DNA of 64,000 bases from a virus. How positions within the stretch are numbered: position 1 is the first letter of the stretch; each line of letters begins with the position of its first letter. The DNA lies in IMG/VR virus record IMGVR_UViG_3300032287_003113, positions 62,001 to 126,000 of that record. One strand, written 5' to 3'. The position numbers and the translations under genes are program-made. This document shows positions 48,554-56,472 of the stretch, piece after piece. Below the pieces are notes generated by a model. The model saw only the letters and a list, made by a program, of their open reading frames with translations. It made no database searches and was not told the origin of the DNA.

Positions 48554-50956
48554 TTACGCTGTAGCGTTGAAGATTTTTTCCGAAGTGTCTCTGTGGTCTT
48601 TCATAACCGAAATCATTTGATCCAATCGTTCAATCATTTCGTCCATTCCAGGTAAACGTCCATTTTTAAGTGGTGCAATCACTTCGCTGGCACCACCTTC
48701 GGCTACTTTTACGTTGACACCGCCTGTGGTAGCTGGTACAACTGCACCTTGTGCGGCTGCCACTTCAGCATGTATGTGTGGTCCCCAGACTTTTGCTTTC
48801 TCAGGATTGGCCGGTTTTATGCTTTCATCTAATACTTGGCTAAATCCGCCCATACTTTTTAATTTGGCCACTACCTCAGGATATTGTTTTAGATCGTTTA
48901 GCACCAGATCAAACGCACGACCGGAACCATGAGCAACACTATCGTCTATTCCTCGATCTTTGAAACCGCTAAAATGTTTGTAATTTCCACCCAGCATAGC
49001 ATGAACCTGTTGGGCCATTTGCATAATTGTTGCGTTGCCTTGTTGCTCTTCTCTGTCAAATCCTGATTTAATTTTGAGACCAGTGGCTGTTACTACCGGT
49101 TCGCTGCTGCTTTTTCCTTTGTTAAATCTCTCTCTGCGTTGATCAAATACCGATTTAGCTGGGCTTTGAAACGGTGCTGCTGGTGTACCAGCTGTAGGGC
49201 CACTGGGAGGAGGTGTTCCTGGTGTTAAACTTTTAATTGCTGCGTCTAGGTCTAATTTTTTTAATGCTTTTTCTATTGTGTCTACTCCGGCTGCAGTAAC
49301 TTGAGCAAATCTAGTAAGAGGCGTCAGCAAGGACTCGCCTAGTGCAGCTTTTAGTCGCTGAGTATCTTCTTCTAGTCCTTGCACAGCCTTGTCCAATGGC
49401 AACATATTGTCGGCCATTTTGTCAGCGTTTTTTCTAGCTTTTTCTGTGGCACCTTCTTGTCGCTTGAGTTGTTCTAACACTTCCTGATTTGCAAATGTAG
49501 CAATATCATTGTATTGACCGGTTAATCTAGCAGCTCGGTTAATAGCTTCAAATATGCCTGGATTTTCTCTTGCATATTTCAATGACTGCTCGCTGAGCTT
49601 GCCAGTTTCAATATTAACTTCTTCAACACTTTGATTCTGATTTCTTATCATTGCCACTTGTTGATCTATCTGCTCCCTTAACCTTGGGTTGTTAGCCAAC
49701 GCCAAATTGAATGCAGTATCAGTAGATGCTCCAGCTGAGTACACTTCCATGAAGCCTTTTTTGTACACATCGGGCATAGTGGCCAATATGCGTTGCATTT
49801 TTTCAACACCCACGGCGCCACCTTCTCTAGTAGCTTTAGCCAATACGTCTACTTCCATGGCCTGAGTTCGTGCCTTTTCCATGGCTTTTTTGGCATCTTG
49901 ACCTGTGATGTCTGAAATAATACGCAGTTCTTTACCATATTGCATGGTGATTTCTGCTATCTGGCGATCACTCAGTGCTCTGCGATCTCCAGCTGCATTT
50001 TGACGTGCCATAACCTGTGCAGCCAGTTCAGCCTGTTCTTCAGCACTATATCCTAGATTACGCAGTTGTATACCCAGTTGACTGTTACGCAACTCTCGGC
50101 TGATTCCGCCAATTCTCCTTGTGGCTTCTCCTAGCCCAAGACCCATATTGGTAAAATCTTCTCTGGCATTTTTTACCACTGTGGCCAGCTGGGCAATGTC
50201 CAATCCAGCTCTGGCAGCTTCTTGTCGCATTTCGGTCATGCCGCCGGCAAAAATTGCACCAGCACTGGTTATGTCTTTGAACCCGGCTTGCGTTTTCTTG
50301 AGTTCGTCGCCTAAAAACTCTACACCGTCCTTGACTTTTTCTGCACTCTTGCCAATTAAAAATTCGCCCAGCTTGCCAAGACCGGCTACCACCAATCCAA
50401 TTGCTCGACCCCACGGTCCCATCAATGCAATAATAAGTCCAGCTGTTTCGGCTACACCACCCAAGGCTTTACTAGCTGCTACACCAGCATCAATTGTTTT
50501 TAAACTGGCTTTGGTTGCTGCTTCAACACCAGATGCACCCGATTGCAAACTTTTTGCAAAATCCCGTGTGCCTTCGTAGATGGTCTGTGCTAGTGATCCA
50601 ATACCTGTACCTAAATTGGACAAGCCGGCACTGACGTTTTTTGTTATTGCTGTTTTCTTTAAATCTGCCTTGCTTGATTCAAGTTCATCTACACGTTCAG
50701 CATTACGAGATTTTTTTGCTTCTTTGATGGCACGATTTAACTCGTCCATTTCTCTGACCACGTTTTGAATAGGTTGTTTGGTACCATCTAAAAAATCACC
50801 AAAGCCTTTGAGTACTGGTTGCTGTCGTTTGAGATTGTCAGTAAATGCTTTGATGTGTTTTTGAAAGTCTTCAACATTTTTTGGATCAAAGGTGGCCTTG
50901 TTGCCAGTCAATTGCTCAATTTTTGCTAAAAACTCTTCTGCGGTCATGTTACTCAT
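48554..50956 (-). CDS. gp29: tape-measure-like protein with M15-like peptidase domain
   Basis: The 800-residue protein is mostly helical, with hydrophobic Ala/Gly-rich segments at about residues 105-200 (TAGLIIALMGPWGRAIGLVVAGLG) as expected for a tape-measure protein. After a Pro-rich linker (TPGTPPPSGPTAGTPAAP) it has a C-terminal domain with the zinc peptidase M15 pattern: S673-x2-H676-x2-GRAFD683 and H727-I-H729. M15 enzymes cleave peptidoglycan peptides. A tape-measure protein with a muralytic domain could open the wall during DNA entry. It lies between portal and gp26. The gp29 label is from position; the sequence is not clearly alignable to T4 gp29 by eye. Confidence 0.7.
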   Translation of the reverse strand: MSNMTAEEFLAKIEQLTGNKATFDPKNVEDFQKHIKAFTDNLKRQQPVLKGFGDFLDGTKQPIQNVVREMDELNRAIKEAKKSRNAERVDELESSKADLKKTAITKNVSAGLSNLGTGIGSLAQTIYEGTRDFAKSLQSGASGVEAATKASLKTIDAGVAASKALGGVAETAGLIIALMGPWGRAIGLVVAGLGKLGEFLIGKSAEKVKDGVEFLGDELKKTQAGFKDITSAGAIFAGGMTEMRQEAARAGLDIAQLATVVKNAREDFTNMGLGLGEATRRIGGISRELRNSQLGIQLRNLGYSAEEQAELAAQVMARQNAAGDRRALSDRQIAEITMQYGKELRIISDITGQDAKKAMEKARTQAMEVDVLAKATREGGAVGVEKMQRILATMPDVYKKGFMEVYSAGASTDTAFNLALANNPRLREQIDQQVAMIRNQNQSVEEVNIETGKLSEQSLKYARENPGIFEAINRAARLTGQYNDIATFANQEVLEQLKRQEGATEKARKNADKMADNMLPLDKAVQGLEEDTQRLKAALGESLLTPLTRFAQVTAAGVDTIEKALKKLDLDAAIKSLTPGTPPPSGPTAGTPAAPFQSPAKSVFDQRRERFNKGKSSSEPVVTATGLKIKSGFDREEQQGNATIMQMAQQVHAMLGGNYKHFSGFKDRGIDDSVAHGSGRAFDLVLNDLKQYPEVVAKLKSMGGFSQVLDESIKPANPEKAKVWGPHIHAEVAAAQGAVVPATTGGVNVKVAEGGASEVIAPLKNGRLPGMDEMIERLDQMISVMKDHRDTSEKIFNATA

Positions 50957-50986
50957 ATGCGTTTTTGTCCAGGTGGATTGTTAACC

Positions 50987-50994
50987 TATAAATA
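50987..50994 (+). promoter_or_regulatory. late promoter TATAAATA (gp26)
   Basis: Exact plus-strand late box 37 nt before gp26, lying inside a CCTATA-AATA-TATAGG inverted repeat. Confidence 0.75.
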
Positions 50995-51010
50995 TATAGG
51001 TATATCAACT

Positions 51011-51018
51011 TATTTATT
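51011..51018 (-). promoter_or_regulatory. late promoter AATAAATA (tape-measure gene)
   Basis: Minus-strand box 54 nt before the ATG at 50956. It is divergent from and interleaved with the gp26 promoter. Confidence 0.6.
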
Positions 51019-51031
51019 GGAAAAATAAACC

Positions 51032-51883
51032 ATGGAAAATGCTATTCAAAACCCTTTAGTCAAGTACTTTAGACAGCCGTCAATCTACTTAAAATTGCCA
51101 TCAAACGGTCAATATTGGAAAGAAGGGGCAGTAAATTTACCAGTAACTGGGGAAATTCCTGTGTACCCAATGACTGCCAGGGACGAAGTTACTTTGCGTA
51201 CTCCTGATGCACTCATGAACGGAGCTGGCGTTGTTGACGTAATACACAGTTGTTGCCCCAATATCACAGATGCTTGGAGTATGCCCAGCGTGGATGTGGA
51301 TGCTGTGTTGATCGCTATCAGGATTGCCAGTTACGGTGCAGAAATGCCAGTTGATACCAGTTGCCCCAATTGCGGTGCAGAAAACACCCACAATGTCGAT
51401 TTGAGTGTGAGACTATCGGGAATCACTTGTCCAGACTACAACAAAAAAATCAGTTTACCCGATGAGTTGCATGTAAAATGCACGCCGCAGGCATATTTCA
51501 GTGTTAATAGAAAAAATACCATATCGTTTGAAGAACAACGGCTAGTACAGGCCCTAGAACAAACTGATGAAAACTCAGAACAACGCATGTCACAAATTGC
51601 CGACAGCATGACCCGATTGATACAGATCAGCATAGACACAGTAACAGACAGCACCGAGTACATTGAAATGCCCGACGGAACCCGTGTTACAGATAAAGAA
51701 TTTATCAAAGAGTTTTATAGCAATGCTAATGGCAGCGTTGTACGTAACGTACAAGAACAACTGGCTGAAATCAACAACCAAGGCGCCGTCAAGGATCAAT
51801 CAGCTGAGTGCAACGAGTGTAAAACTGAATATAAAATTCCTATCATGTTTGACTACGCAAATTTTTTCGCAATCGGCTCCTGA
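51032..51883 (+). CDS. gp26: baseplate hub subunit gp26
   Basis: The 283-residue protein resembles the T4 gp26 family (PF12322): NPLVKYFRQPSIYLKLPSNGQYW, PVYPMTARDEVTLRTPDALMNGAGVVDVI, CCPNITDAWSMPSVDVDAVLIAIRIASYG, then a C-x2-C ... C-x2-C zinc-ribbon-like arrangement (CPNCG and CNEC with the end YKIPIMFDYANFF). It is needed for baseplate hub assembly. It has a TATAAATA promoter (50987-50994). Its last codons carry two overlapping slippery heptamers, and a conserved-looking ORF in the -1 frame continues beyond its stop. Confidence 0.85.
   Translation: MENAIQNPLVKYFRQPSIYLKLPSNGQYWKEGAVNLPVTGEIPVYPMTARDEVTLRTPDALMNGAGVVDVIHSCCPNITDAWSMPSVDVDAVLIAIRIASYGAEMPVDTSCPNCGAENTHNVDLSVRLSGITCPDYNKKISLPDELHVKCTPQAYFSVNRKNTISFEEQRLVQALEQTDENSEQRMSQIADSMTRLIQISIDTVTDSTEYIEMPDGTRVTDKEFIKEFYSNANGSVVRNVQEQLAEINNQGAVKDQSAECNECKTEYKIPIMFDYANFFAIGS
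51858..51868 (+). promoter_or_regulatory. candidate -1 frameshift slippery site at end of gp26
   Basis: In the gp26 frame the codons GCA-AAT-TTT-TTC contain A-AAT-TTT (51859-51865) and T-TTT-TTC (51862-51868), both of the X-XXY-YYZ form, 13-22 nt before the gp26 stop at 51881. The -1 frame opens at 51853, just upstream, and stays open to 52098. Slippage would give a gp26 fusion of about 355 residues, as in the G/GT tail chaperones of other phages. No stimulatory structure was proven. Confidence 0.5.
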
Positions 51884-51912
51884 CATTAGACAATGACGCC
51901 GTCGTAAAACTG

Positions 51913-52098
51913 TTGGAATCTTACGATAAAGAGTCGAGAGCCGTTAAAAAAGAAGCGTTGCAAATGGCCTGGTACATGCGAGGTGGGTTGACCTATAACG
52001 ATGCTATGGCACTGAGCTCATCAGAACGAGAGATAATTGGTGAAATAATTAAAAAGAACATGGAAACTACAGAGAAATCGGGATTACCATTCTTCTAA
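51913..52098 (+). CDS. gp51-position ORF in -1 frame after gp26
   Basis: The ORF encodes EALQMAWYMRGGLTYNDAMALSSSEREII and ends KKNMETTEKSGLPFF, a family found directly after gp26 in aquatic T4-like phages, at the place of T4 gene 51 (hub assembly). The first possible initiator by usual rules is TTG at 51913, without a Shine-Dalgarno. In frame, the sequence is open back to 51853 (RKFFRNRLLTLDNDAVVKLL), with no ATG or GTG. Either initiation at TTG/CTG or a -1 frameshift from gp26 must produce it. A hairpin follows its stop (52107-52125). Confidence 0.65.
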   Translation: MESYDKESRAVKKEALQMAWYMRGGLTYNDAMALSSSEREIIGEIIKKNMETTEKSGLPFF

Positions 52099-52567
52099 CT
52101 GATTTAAGATTAGCTACGCTAATCTATTGATTTCGCTTTGCTCATCAATGTTTTTCTTCTTTGTTGCTTTTCCGTATTATCCAGATTAATTGGTCACAAT
52201 TCACCGTATGCACGGTGAACATGATTGAGCATTATCCGAGTAGCACAGTCATTTATTATAAAGAGATTGTATTTACATACGCAGAGGCGGTTGACCGGTA
52301 CCCCTTACTCTAGCTTCACATATCAACGGAACCCTAGTGACCCGATAATAAATCCAAGTCCTATAAGCTGGGGTTGTATCTTTTTCACATAGCCCCGACC
52401 ATTTTTTGCCTTAAGTTAGCATTAGCCTTGCACACCCGAGCAACATCTAGACTGGGTATCTCACCAGTCCGCAACGGGAGTCGAGCTGCCTCGACCAAAC
52501 AGAGTGCGAATTCCATAATAAGAATATAACTTTGTGTTTATTGCAGAATGACTTTGAGTCGAGTGTG
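52099..52567. other. gene-free region with several hairpins, candidate structured RNA
   Basis: This is the only stretch over 300 bp without a credible ORF, lying between convergent genes. Visible hairpins: AGATTAGC/GCTAATCT (52107-52125, just after the gp51-position stop), TTCACCGT/ACGGTGAA with ATGC loop (52200-52219), GACTGG/CCAGTC (52450-52469) and GTCGAG/CTCGAC with CTGC loop (52480-52495). A GGGG/CCCC pair near 52371-52396 may enclose a further stem. No tRNA T-arm, group I intron core or tmRNA tag was recognised. A TGTAAATA box reads leftward at 52270-52277. Confidence 0.4.
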
Positions 52568-52996
52568 CTAAATCTTGTTGATAATATGTGAGCCATGTAC
52601 ACGGACCTGTATGTGTCCGTTATAATAATCTTCGGTTTCTAAAACTCTGCGAGCAAATTGTTCTCTCGCCTCGATGTAACTACATTCAGATTTACTTTTG
52701 CAGTAGTATAGTATTTCTCTACTGAAATTGTCAACACCCAATGCAACCACATCTTTTGTTAATTCTGGACTGGAACCATAGTATGTTTGCCAGTCTGAAT
52801 CAATTTTACCACGAATCTTCTTGCGTTTCTTTTTACCATTTTTTAGTTTGACCATTCGGTAAGTGGTCTTGCTAAATTTTGCAAGTTTTTTGCCAATATA
52901 CTTCCGGCCGGTTAGGTTATTTGTGATCAAATAAACAAAACCAACACAATCTTCGGGTAGCGTTTCTACTTGAGTATTTTCGTAAATCCATGACAT
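52568..52996 (-). CDS. GIY-YIG nuclease-like protein
   Basis: The 142-residue protein carries GFVYLI (residues 19-24) and KYIGKK (32-37), the two strands of the GIY-YIG nuclease fold, and downstream SDWQTYYGSS, a FSREILYYC segment and a Glu-rich helix with YIEAREQFARRV that could supply the catalytic Glu. The basic stretch KLKNGKKKRKKIRGK (about 50-64) suits DNA binding. Such proteins are common in T4-like phages as free-standing Seg-like endonucleases or as uncharacterised relatives. It borders the hairpin-rich gene-free region. Confidence 0.75.
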   Translation of the reverse strand: MSWIYENTQVETLPEDCVGFVYLITNNLTGRKYIGKKLAKFSKTTYRMVKLKNGKKKRKKIRGKIDSDWQTYYGSSPELTKDVVALGVDNFSREILYYCKSKSECSYIEAREQFARRVLETEDYYNGHIQVRVHGSHIINKI

Positions 52997-53042
52997 GCAT
53001 AGTAGTTATGATCTTTGCCCTGCAACATATACTGGTCTTGAA

Positions 53043-54812
53043 TTAAACAATGTCTACGTCAGTGTTGTAGCTGGTGTACCCGTTTTCTTTGACCACGTGA
53101 AGCGTGTTGTTTACCCGCCCTGCCAATTCATCCTTGTGCGACACCAACCAAATACTCTTGTTAGCTTCGCGACTCATCTTTTTCAGGATAGCCAGACTGT
53201 TTTCTACGCCTGAGCTATCCATACCGCTGTCTACTAACTCGTCGATAAACAACAAGTTAATGGGTTGATATAGGCTTTCCCAAACATCGCGGAAGCTCCA
53301 GCTCAAGGATAAAATCAAGCGATTGCGTTCTCCGCGACTTAGATTGTCAAAGTCCAAATCTCTACCTAACTCTGTAATGGCTACAGTCAAATCATTGTTG
53401 AACTTGACTGTGTGTGGTAAGCCAATACGGTCCAGGTATTGTCCCAAGCGGGCATTTAAATAACTTAAATTCTGATCAATAATACGTTTACGAATAAATG
53501 AATCTTTGTTGGTCAGCAGTTTGAGCAGGAACTCTTGATGTTCTCTAATGTTATTGAGTTCGTTGATCACATCAAAACTGACTTCTTCTACGCCTTGTGT
53601 TTGCATTTCTGCTATTTGCTCAGCATACGGATCTTGTTCAACTGCCTTGATTTCCAACTGTTGAATCAAGTTATCAACGCTTGCTTGATGATGAATAGCA
53701 TCCGACTCTTTGTCATAAAACGTTTCGGGCCGTGGTCCTAGCTTGCCCAGCCCATCGTGAGCTGACTGTAATTCACCCAGAGTGGCAGCAAAGGCATCCG
53801 CTGCTTCCTTTGCTCCAGCCAAGTCTCTCTGCTTTTGTCCCAGTACTGATTGGTGCTTCTCGTCATGGAAATCCTGTCCACAGGTATGGCACGTATGATT
53901 TTCCAACGAAACAAGTTCTGCTGATATCTTGCCAATCGTTTTTTCCTCACGGGAAAGGTCCAGTTTTGTGCGACCAATCGCCGACGATAGTTCATTGATA
54001 TCCTTGCGAGTTTGATCCCATGTCTTGAACGCTTGGTGTGCCTGAATCTCGGCCTGGATGTCAATTCTCTGAAGCTCTTCAATTCCTGTCTGTAATTTCT
54101 GTATATCTTCTGCATGTTTATTCACCCATAGCGTTTGCCTACGCTTCAACGCTTCGATCTGTTCTTCAATACGCCGGTTGGCATCGCCCACAGCCTTGAT
54201 ACGAAACTCTTCTTGTGTGATGGCATCTTTGGTTGCTTTGCCAGCCTCCTTTAGTTTGTCTGCTTTTTCACTTAGCAATGTAATACCAAGTAATTGCTCA
54301 ATTATAGTACGCTGGTCATTGGCTTTGAGTGCCAAGAATGGTTCTGTGTAGGTGTTGAGAGCCACAATGTGCTTGAACATGTCGTGACTCATGCCCAGCA
54401 TACGTTCTATTTCTTGCTGTGTTTCTCGGCTGTCGCCTTGTGCATCATCTGTGATTTCTTGTTCGCTATCGCCAACAAAGAATTTCATAGTGTTAGGTTT
54501 ACGTCCACGTTCTATCCTGTAGCTGACACCTTCTTTTTCAAAATCAATTGTGACCATCATGTTTTTGGCATTGGTCTTGTTGATCAAGTTATCTTTTTTA
54601 ATGTTAGTAAGTGCGTTGCCGTACAAGGCATAGCTCAATGCATTGATAATAGTGGTTTTACCTGTACCGTTACGTGCACCGGAGTCGTCTCCGCCTAGGT
54701 CTAAATTTTCACCCAACACCAGAGTCAAGTCTTGTCGATCAAAATTAACTGCCTGTGTGGTATTGCCCACACTCATAAAGTTTTTAACAGTAAGGTCTTT
54801 TATTTTAAACAT
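53043..54812 (-). CDS. gp46: recombination exonuclease subunit gp46 (Rad50/SbcC-like)
   Basis: The 589-residue SMC-type ATPase has Walker A GARNGTGKTT (residues 45-54), a coiled-coil middle with a zinc-hook CHTC (C308-C311), the ABC signature LSRGERNRL and Walker B LLFIDELVDSG followed by a His switch in WLVSHKDEL. With gp47 it forms the Mre11/Rad50-like complex that resects DNA ends for recombination-dependent replication and, in T4, host DNA breakdown. The order gp46, radical SAM, small protein, gp47 on one strand suggests one operon from the promoter at 57496-57524. Confidence 0.95.
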   Translation of the reverse strand: MFKIKDLTVKNFMSVGNTTQAVNFDRQDLTLVLGENLDLGGDDSGARNGTGKTTIINALSYALYGNALTNIKKDNLINKTNAKNMMVTIDFEKEGVSYRIERGRKPNTMKFFVGDSEQEITDDAQGDSRETQQEIERMLGMSHDMFKHIVALNTYTEPFLALKANDQRTIIEQLLGITLLSEKADKLKEAGKATKDAITQEEFRIKAVGDANRRIEEQIEALKRRQTLWVNKHAEDIQKLQTGIEELQRIDIQAEIQAHQAFKTWDQTRKDINELSSAIGRTKLDLSREEKTIGKISAELVSLENHTCHTCGQDFHDEKHQSVLGQKQRDLAGAKEAADAFAATLGELQSAHDGLGKLGPRPETFYDKESDAIHHQASVDNLIQQLEIKAVEQDPYAEQIAEMQTQGVEEVSFDVINELNNIREHQEFLLKLLTNKDSFIRKRIIDQNLSYLNARLGQYLDRIGLPHTVKFNNDLTVAITELGRDLDFDNLSRGERNRLILSLSWSFRDVWESLYQPINLLFIDELVDSGMDSSGVENSLAILKKMSREANKSIWLVSHKDELAGRVNNTLHVVKENGYTSYNTDVDIV

Positions 54813-54821
54813 AGGTTCTTA

Positions 54822-56111
54822 TTATATACTAAAATCTTGATCTAGCCAAGCAAAATGAGCTCGCCAATTGGTATTGCGTCTTTGGTCCAGGGTTGTCAGA
54901 TATGTTTTTAATTTATCGATTTGACTGACATTATTTTTAGATGCTAAACTTGTGGTAGCAATACCTTGCATGGCCTTACGCTGTGCTTGCTGTGTGGGAG
55001 TAGTATCGGGCATCAACTTCAATATCTGGTCAAAGTCGTTGGCAAACACAGCACCATCGAACAAATATGGATTATCAAATTCTCCGGACGTATTAAAACT
55101 GTGAATGATGGGTTCTGCTGCCCATTCCCGTTGGAACCATGTGGCTGTGGCTGTTTGTTTGGTATTCCAGTGATTGATACGTTCCAATAACTTGGGCAAC
55201 GATTTAATAGTCAAGGCTGATACAGCACTATTAATGCTTAAGGATATCCATGGCTGATTCAACAGCAATTCAAAGTTACGTTGCCATTGTGCTAGGTCGA
55301 GCCCATAGCGAACATATTCCTGCTCACTGTCCCAACAATCTAAACTGGCAGTGATTTGCAGTTTCCATATTTTGTTTGACAGCACCAATTTTCTAAATTG
55401 CTGTAAGTATCGTTCAAATCGTGGTGTGGGTATGTTTAGATTGGTTACTACACTAAAAATTAAATCGGGATTGGCATGAGTTTGCCAAAACTCAATGCTG
55501 TCGTCTAGTTCGGTCATTAAAAACGGCTCACCACCTAAAATATGATACCGTTTGATTGCTTTGTAACGATCGTTTTCGTTCAAGTATTGCCATAGACCTG
55601 CAACCATTTGATCATAGTGGTCATTGTGTTGTGCTTGTTTGATGTCAAACGTTCGAGTGTGAAATGAATCTCCAAACTTTCTATTTTCTTCTTCCCACAG
55701 GCTGCTATGATGCGGCCCACAGTATACGCATTTCATATTACAGGTATTTTTAAAATAAACTTCCAGTATGGTAGGAGTAACAGTTGTGGATGATTCATCT
55801 GTGTCAAGCTCGGGCGGCACCAACCACCCGTTATCTTGCTGTAGCGTACTTTGTCTATCACTTAAGCCACCTGCATCTTCTACGTTTTTGCAATATTCAC
55901 AACCAGCCCTGGGCCACGCACCTGCAAGCATGGTGTTTCTAGCTGAAATTTTTTCAGGCAAATTATGAAATGATGCAAAGTTGTCGGCTGGTATGGCATA
56001 TTTTTCTGTGCGGTGACAACTGGCACTAGTACCACTGTTAAAGTAGACGGTGCTCCATGCCCATTTTAATAAACAAGCAGATTCTGTGCGTATGGGAAAC
56101 ACTTTATTCAT
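54822..56111 (-). CDS. radical SAM protein
   Basis: The 429-residue protein has the radical SAM cluster motif C124-x3-C128-x2-C131 (NTCNMKCVYCG), a GGEPF motif (SAM-binding) and ITASLDCW, plus extra cysteines upstream (C32, C71 and C74 in GCEYC). The upstream cysteines could hold an auxiliary cluster, as in twitch/SPASM-type enzymes. It resembles phage radical SAM proteins of unknown substrate. It lies between gp46 and gp47 and overlaps the next gene by 8 bp, so it is co-transcribed with recombination genes. Possible roles are modification of a protein, tRNA or nucleotide. Confidence 0.85.
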   Translation of the reverse strand: MNKVFPIRTESACLLKWAWSTVYFNSGTSASCHRTEKYAIPADNFASFHNLPEKISARNTMLAGAWPRAGCEYCKNVEDAGGLSDRQSTLQQDNGWLVPPELDTDESSTTVTPTILEVYFKNTCNMKCVYCGPHHSSLWEEENRKFGDSFHTRTFDIKQAQHNDHYDQMVAGLWQYLNENDRYKAIKRYHILGGEPFLMTELDDSIEFWQTHANPDLIFSVVTNLNIPTPRFERYLQQFRKLVLSNKIWKLQITASLDCWDSEQEYVRYGLDLAQWQRNFELLLNQPWISLSINSAVSALTIKSLPKLLERINHWNTKQTATATWFQREWAAEPIIHSFNTSGEFDNPYLFDGAVFANDFDQILKLMPDTTPTQQAQRKAMQGIATTSLASKNNVSQIDKLKTYLTTLDQRRNTNWRAHFAWLDQDFSI

Positions 56112-56472
56112 ATAATATATGATTCATGGGCAACTCTTCTTGTGGATTGTATCGTTTGCGTACATATTCTAATTCTTCTGGCAACGACTTGATATCAGTT
56201 ATCACAACGATAAAAAAATGTGGAATGTCGTGATGTTGCACATATTCCTGCAACGAGATCAAGATATCGTGCGGTTGATCGGCATAGGATTTTTTCAATG
56301 GCTGGTTAGCAACAAAGACCACACGCTCATTGTCAGCAAACACTTCCTTGTGCAATCGTCGCAAGGCAGTATATAGTTTACCCTTTGGCAAGTTATCAAA
56401 CTCAGTTAAGTCAATGAAATTGTCAATTTGATACTGAGTTTGCAGTCGATGTTTAATCCGTGCCAGGATCAT
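56104..56472 (-). CDS. conserved protein between gp46 and gp47, unknown function
   Basis: The 122-residue protein, MILARIKHRLQTQYQIDNFIDL, LPKGKLYTALRRLHKEVFADNERVVFV and HFFIVVITDIKSLPEELEYVRKRY, looks alpha/beta with a C-terminal conserved YNPQEELP. It overlaps gp47 (4 bp) and the radical SAM gene (8 bp), so its translation is coupled to both. Comparable small proteins occur next to gp46/gp47 in aquatic T4-like phages. No motif reveals its role. Confidence 0.6.
   Translation of the reverse strand: MILARIKHRLQTQYQIDNFIDLTEFDNLPKGKLYTALRRLHKEVFADNERVVFVANQPLKKSYADQPHDILISLQEYVQHHDIPHFFIVVITDIKSLPEELEYVRKRYNPQEELPMNHILYE

Noticed and set aside
52099-52567. tRNA or tmRNA in the gene-free region
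   Set aside because: No T-arm with TTCRA, no acceptor pairing and no tag sequence ending in LAA-stop were found on either strand.
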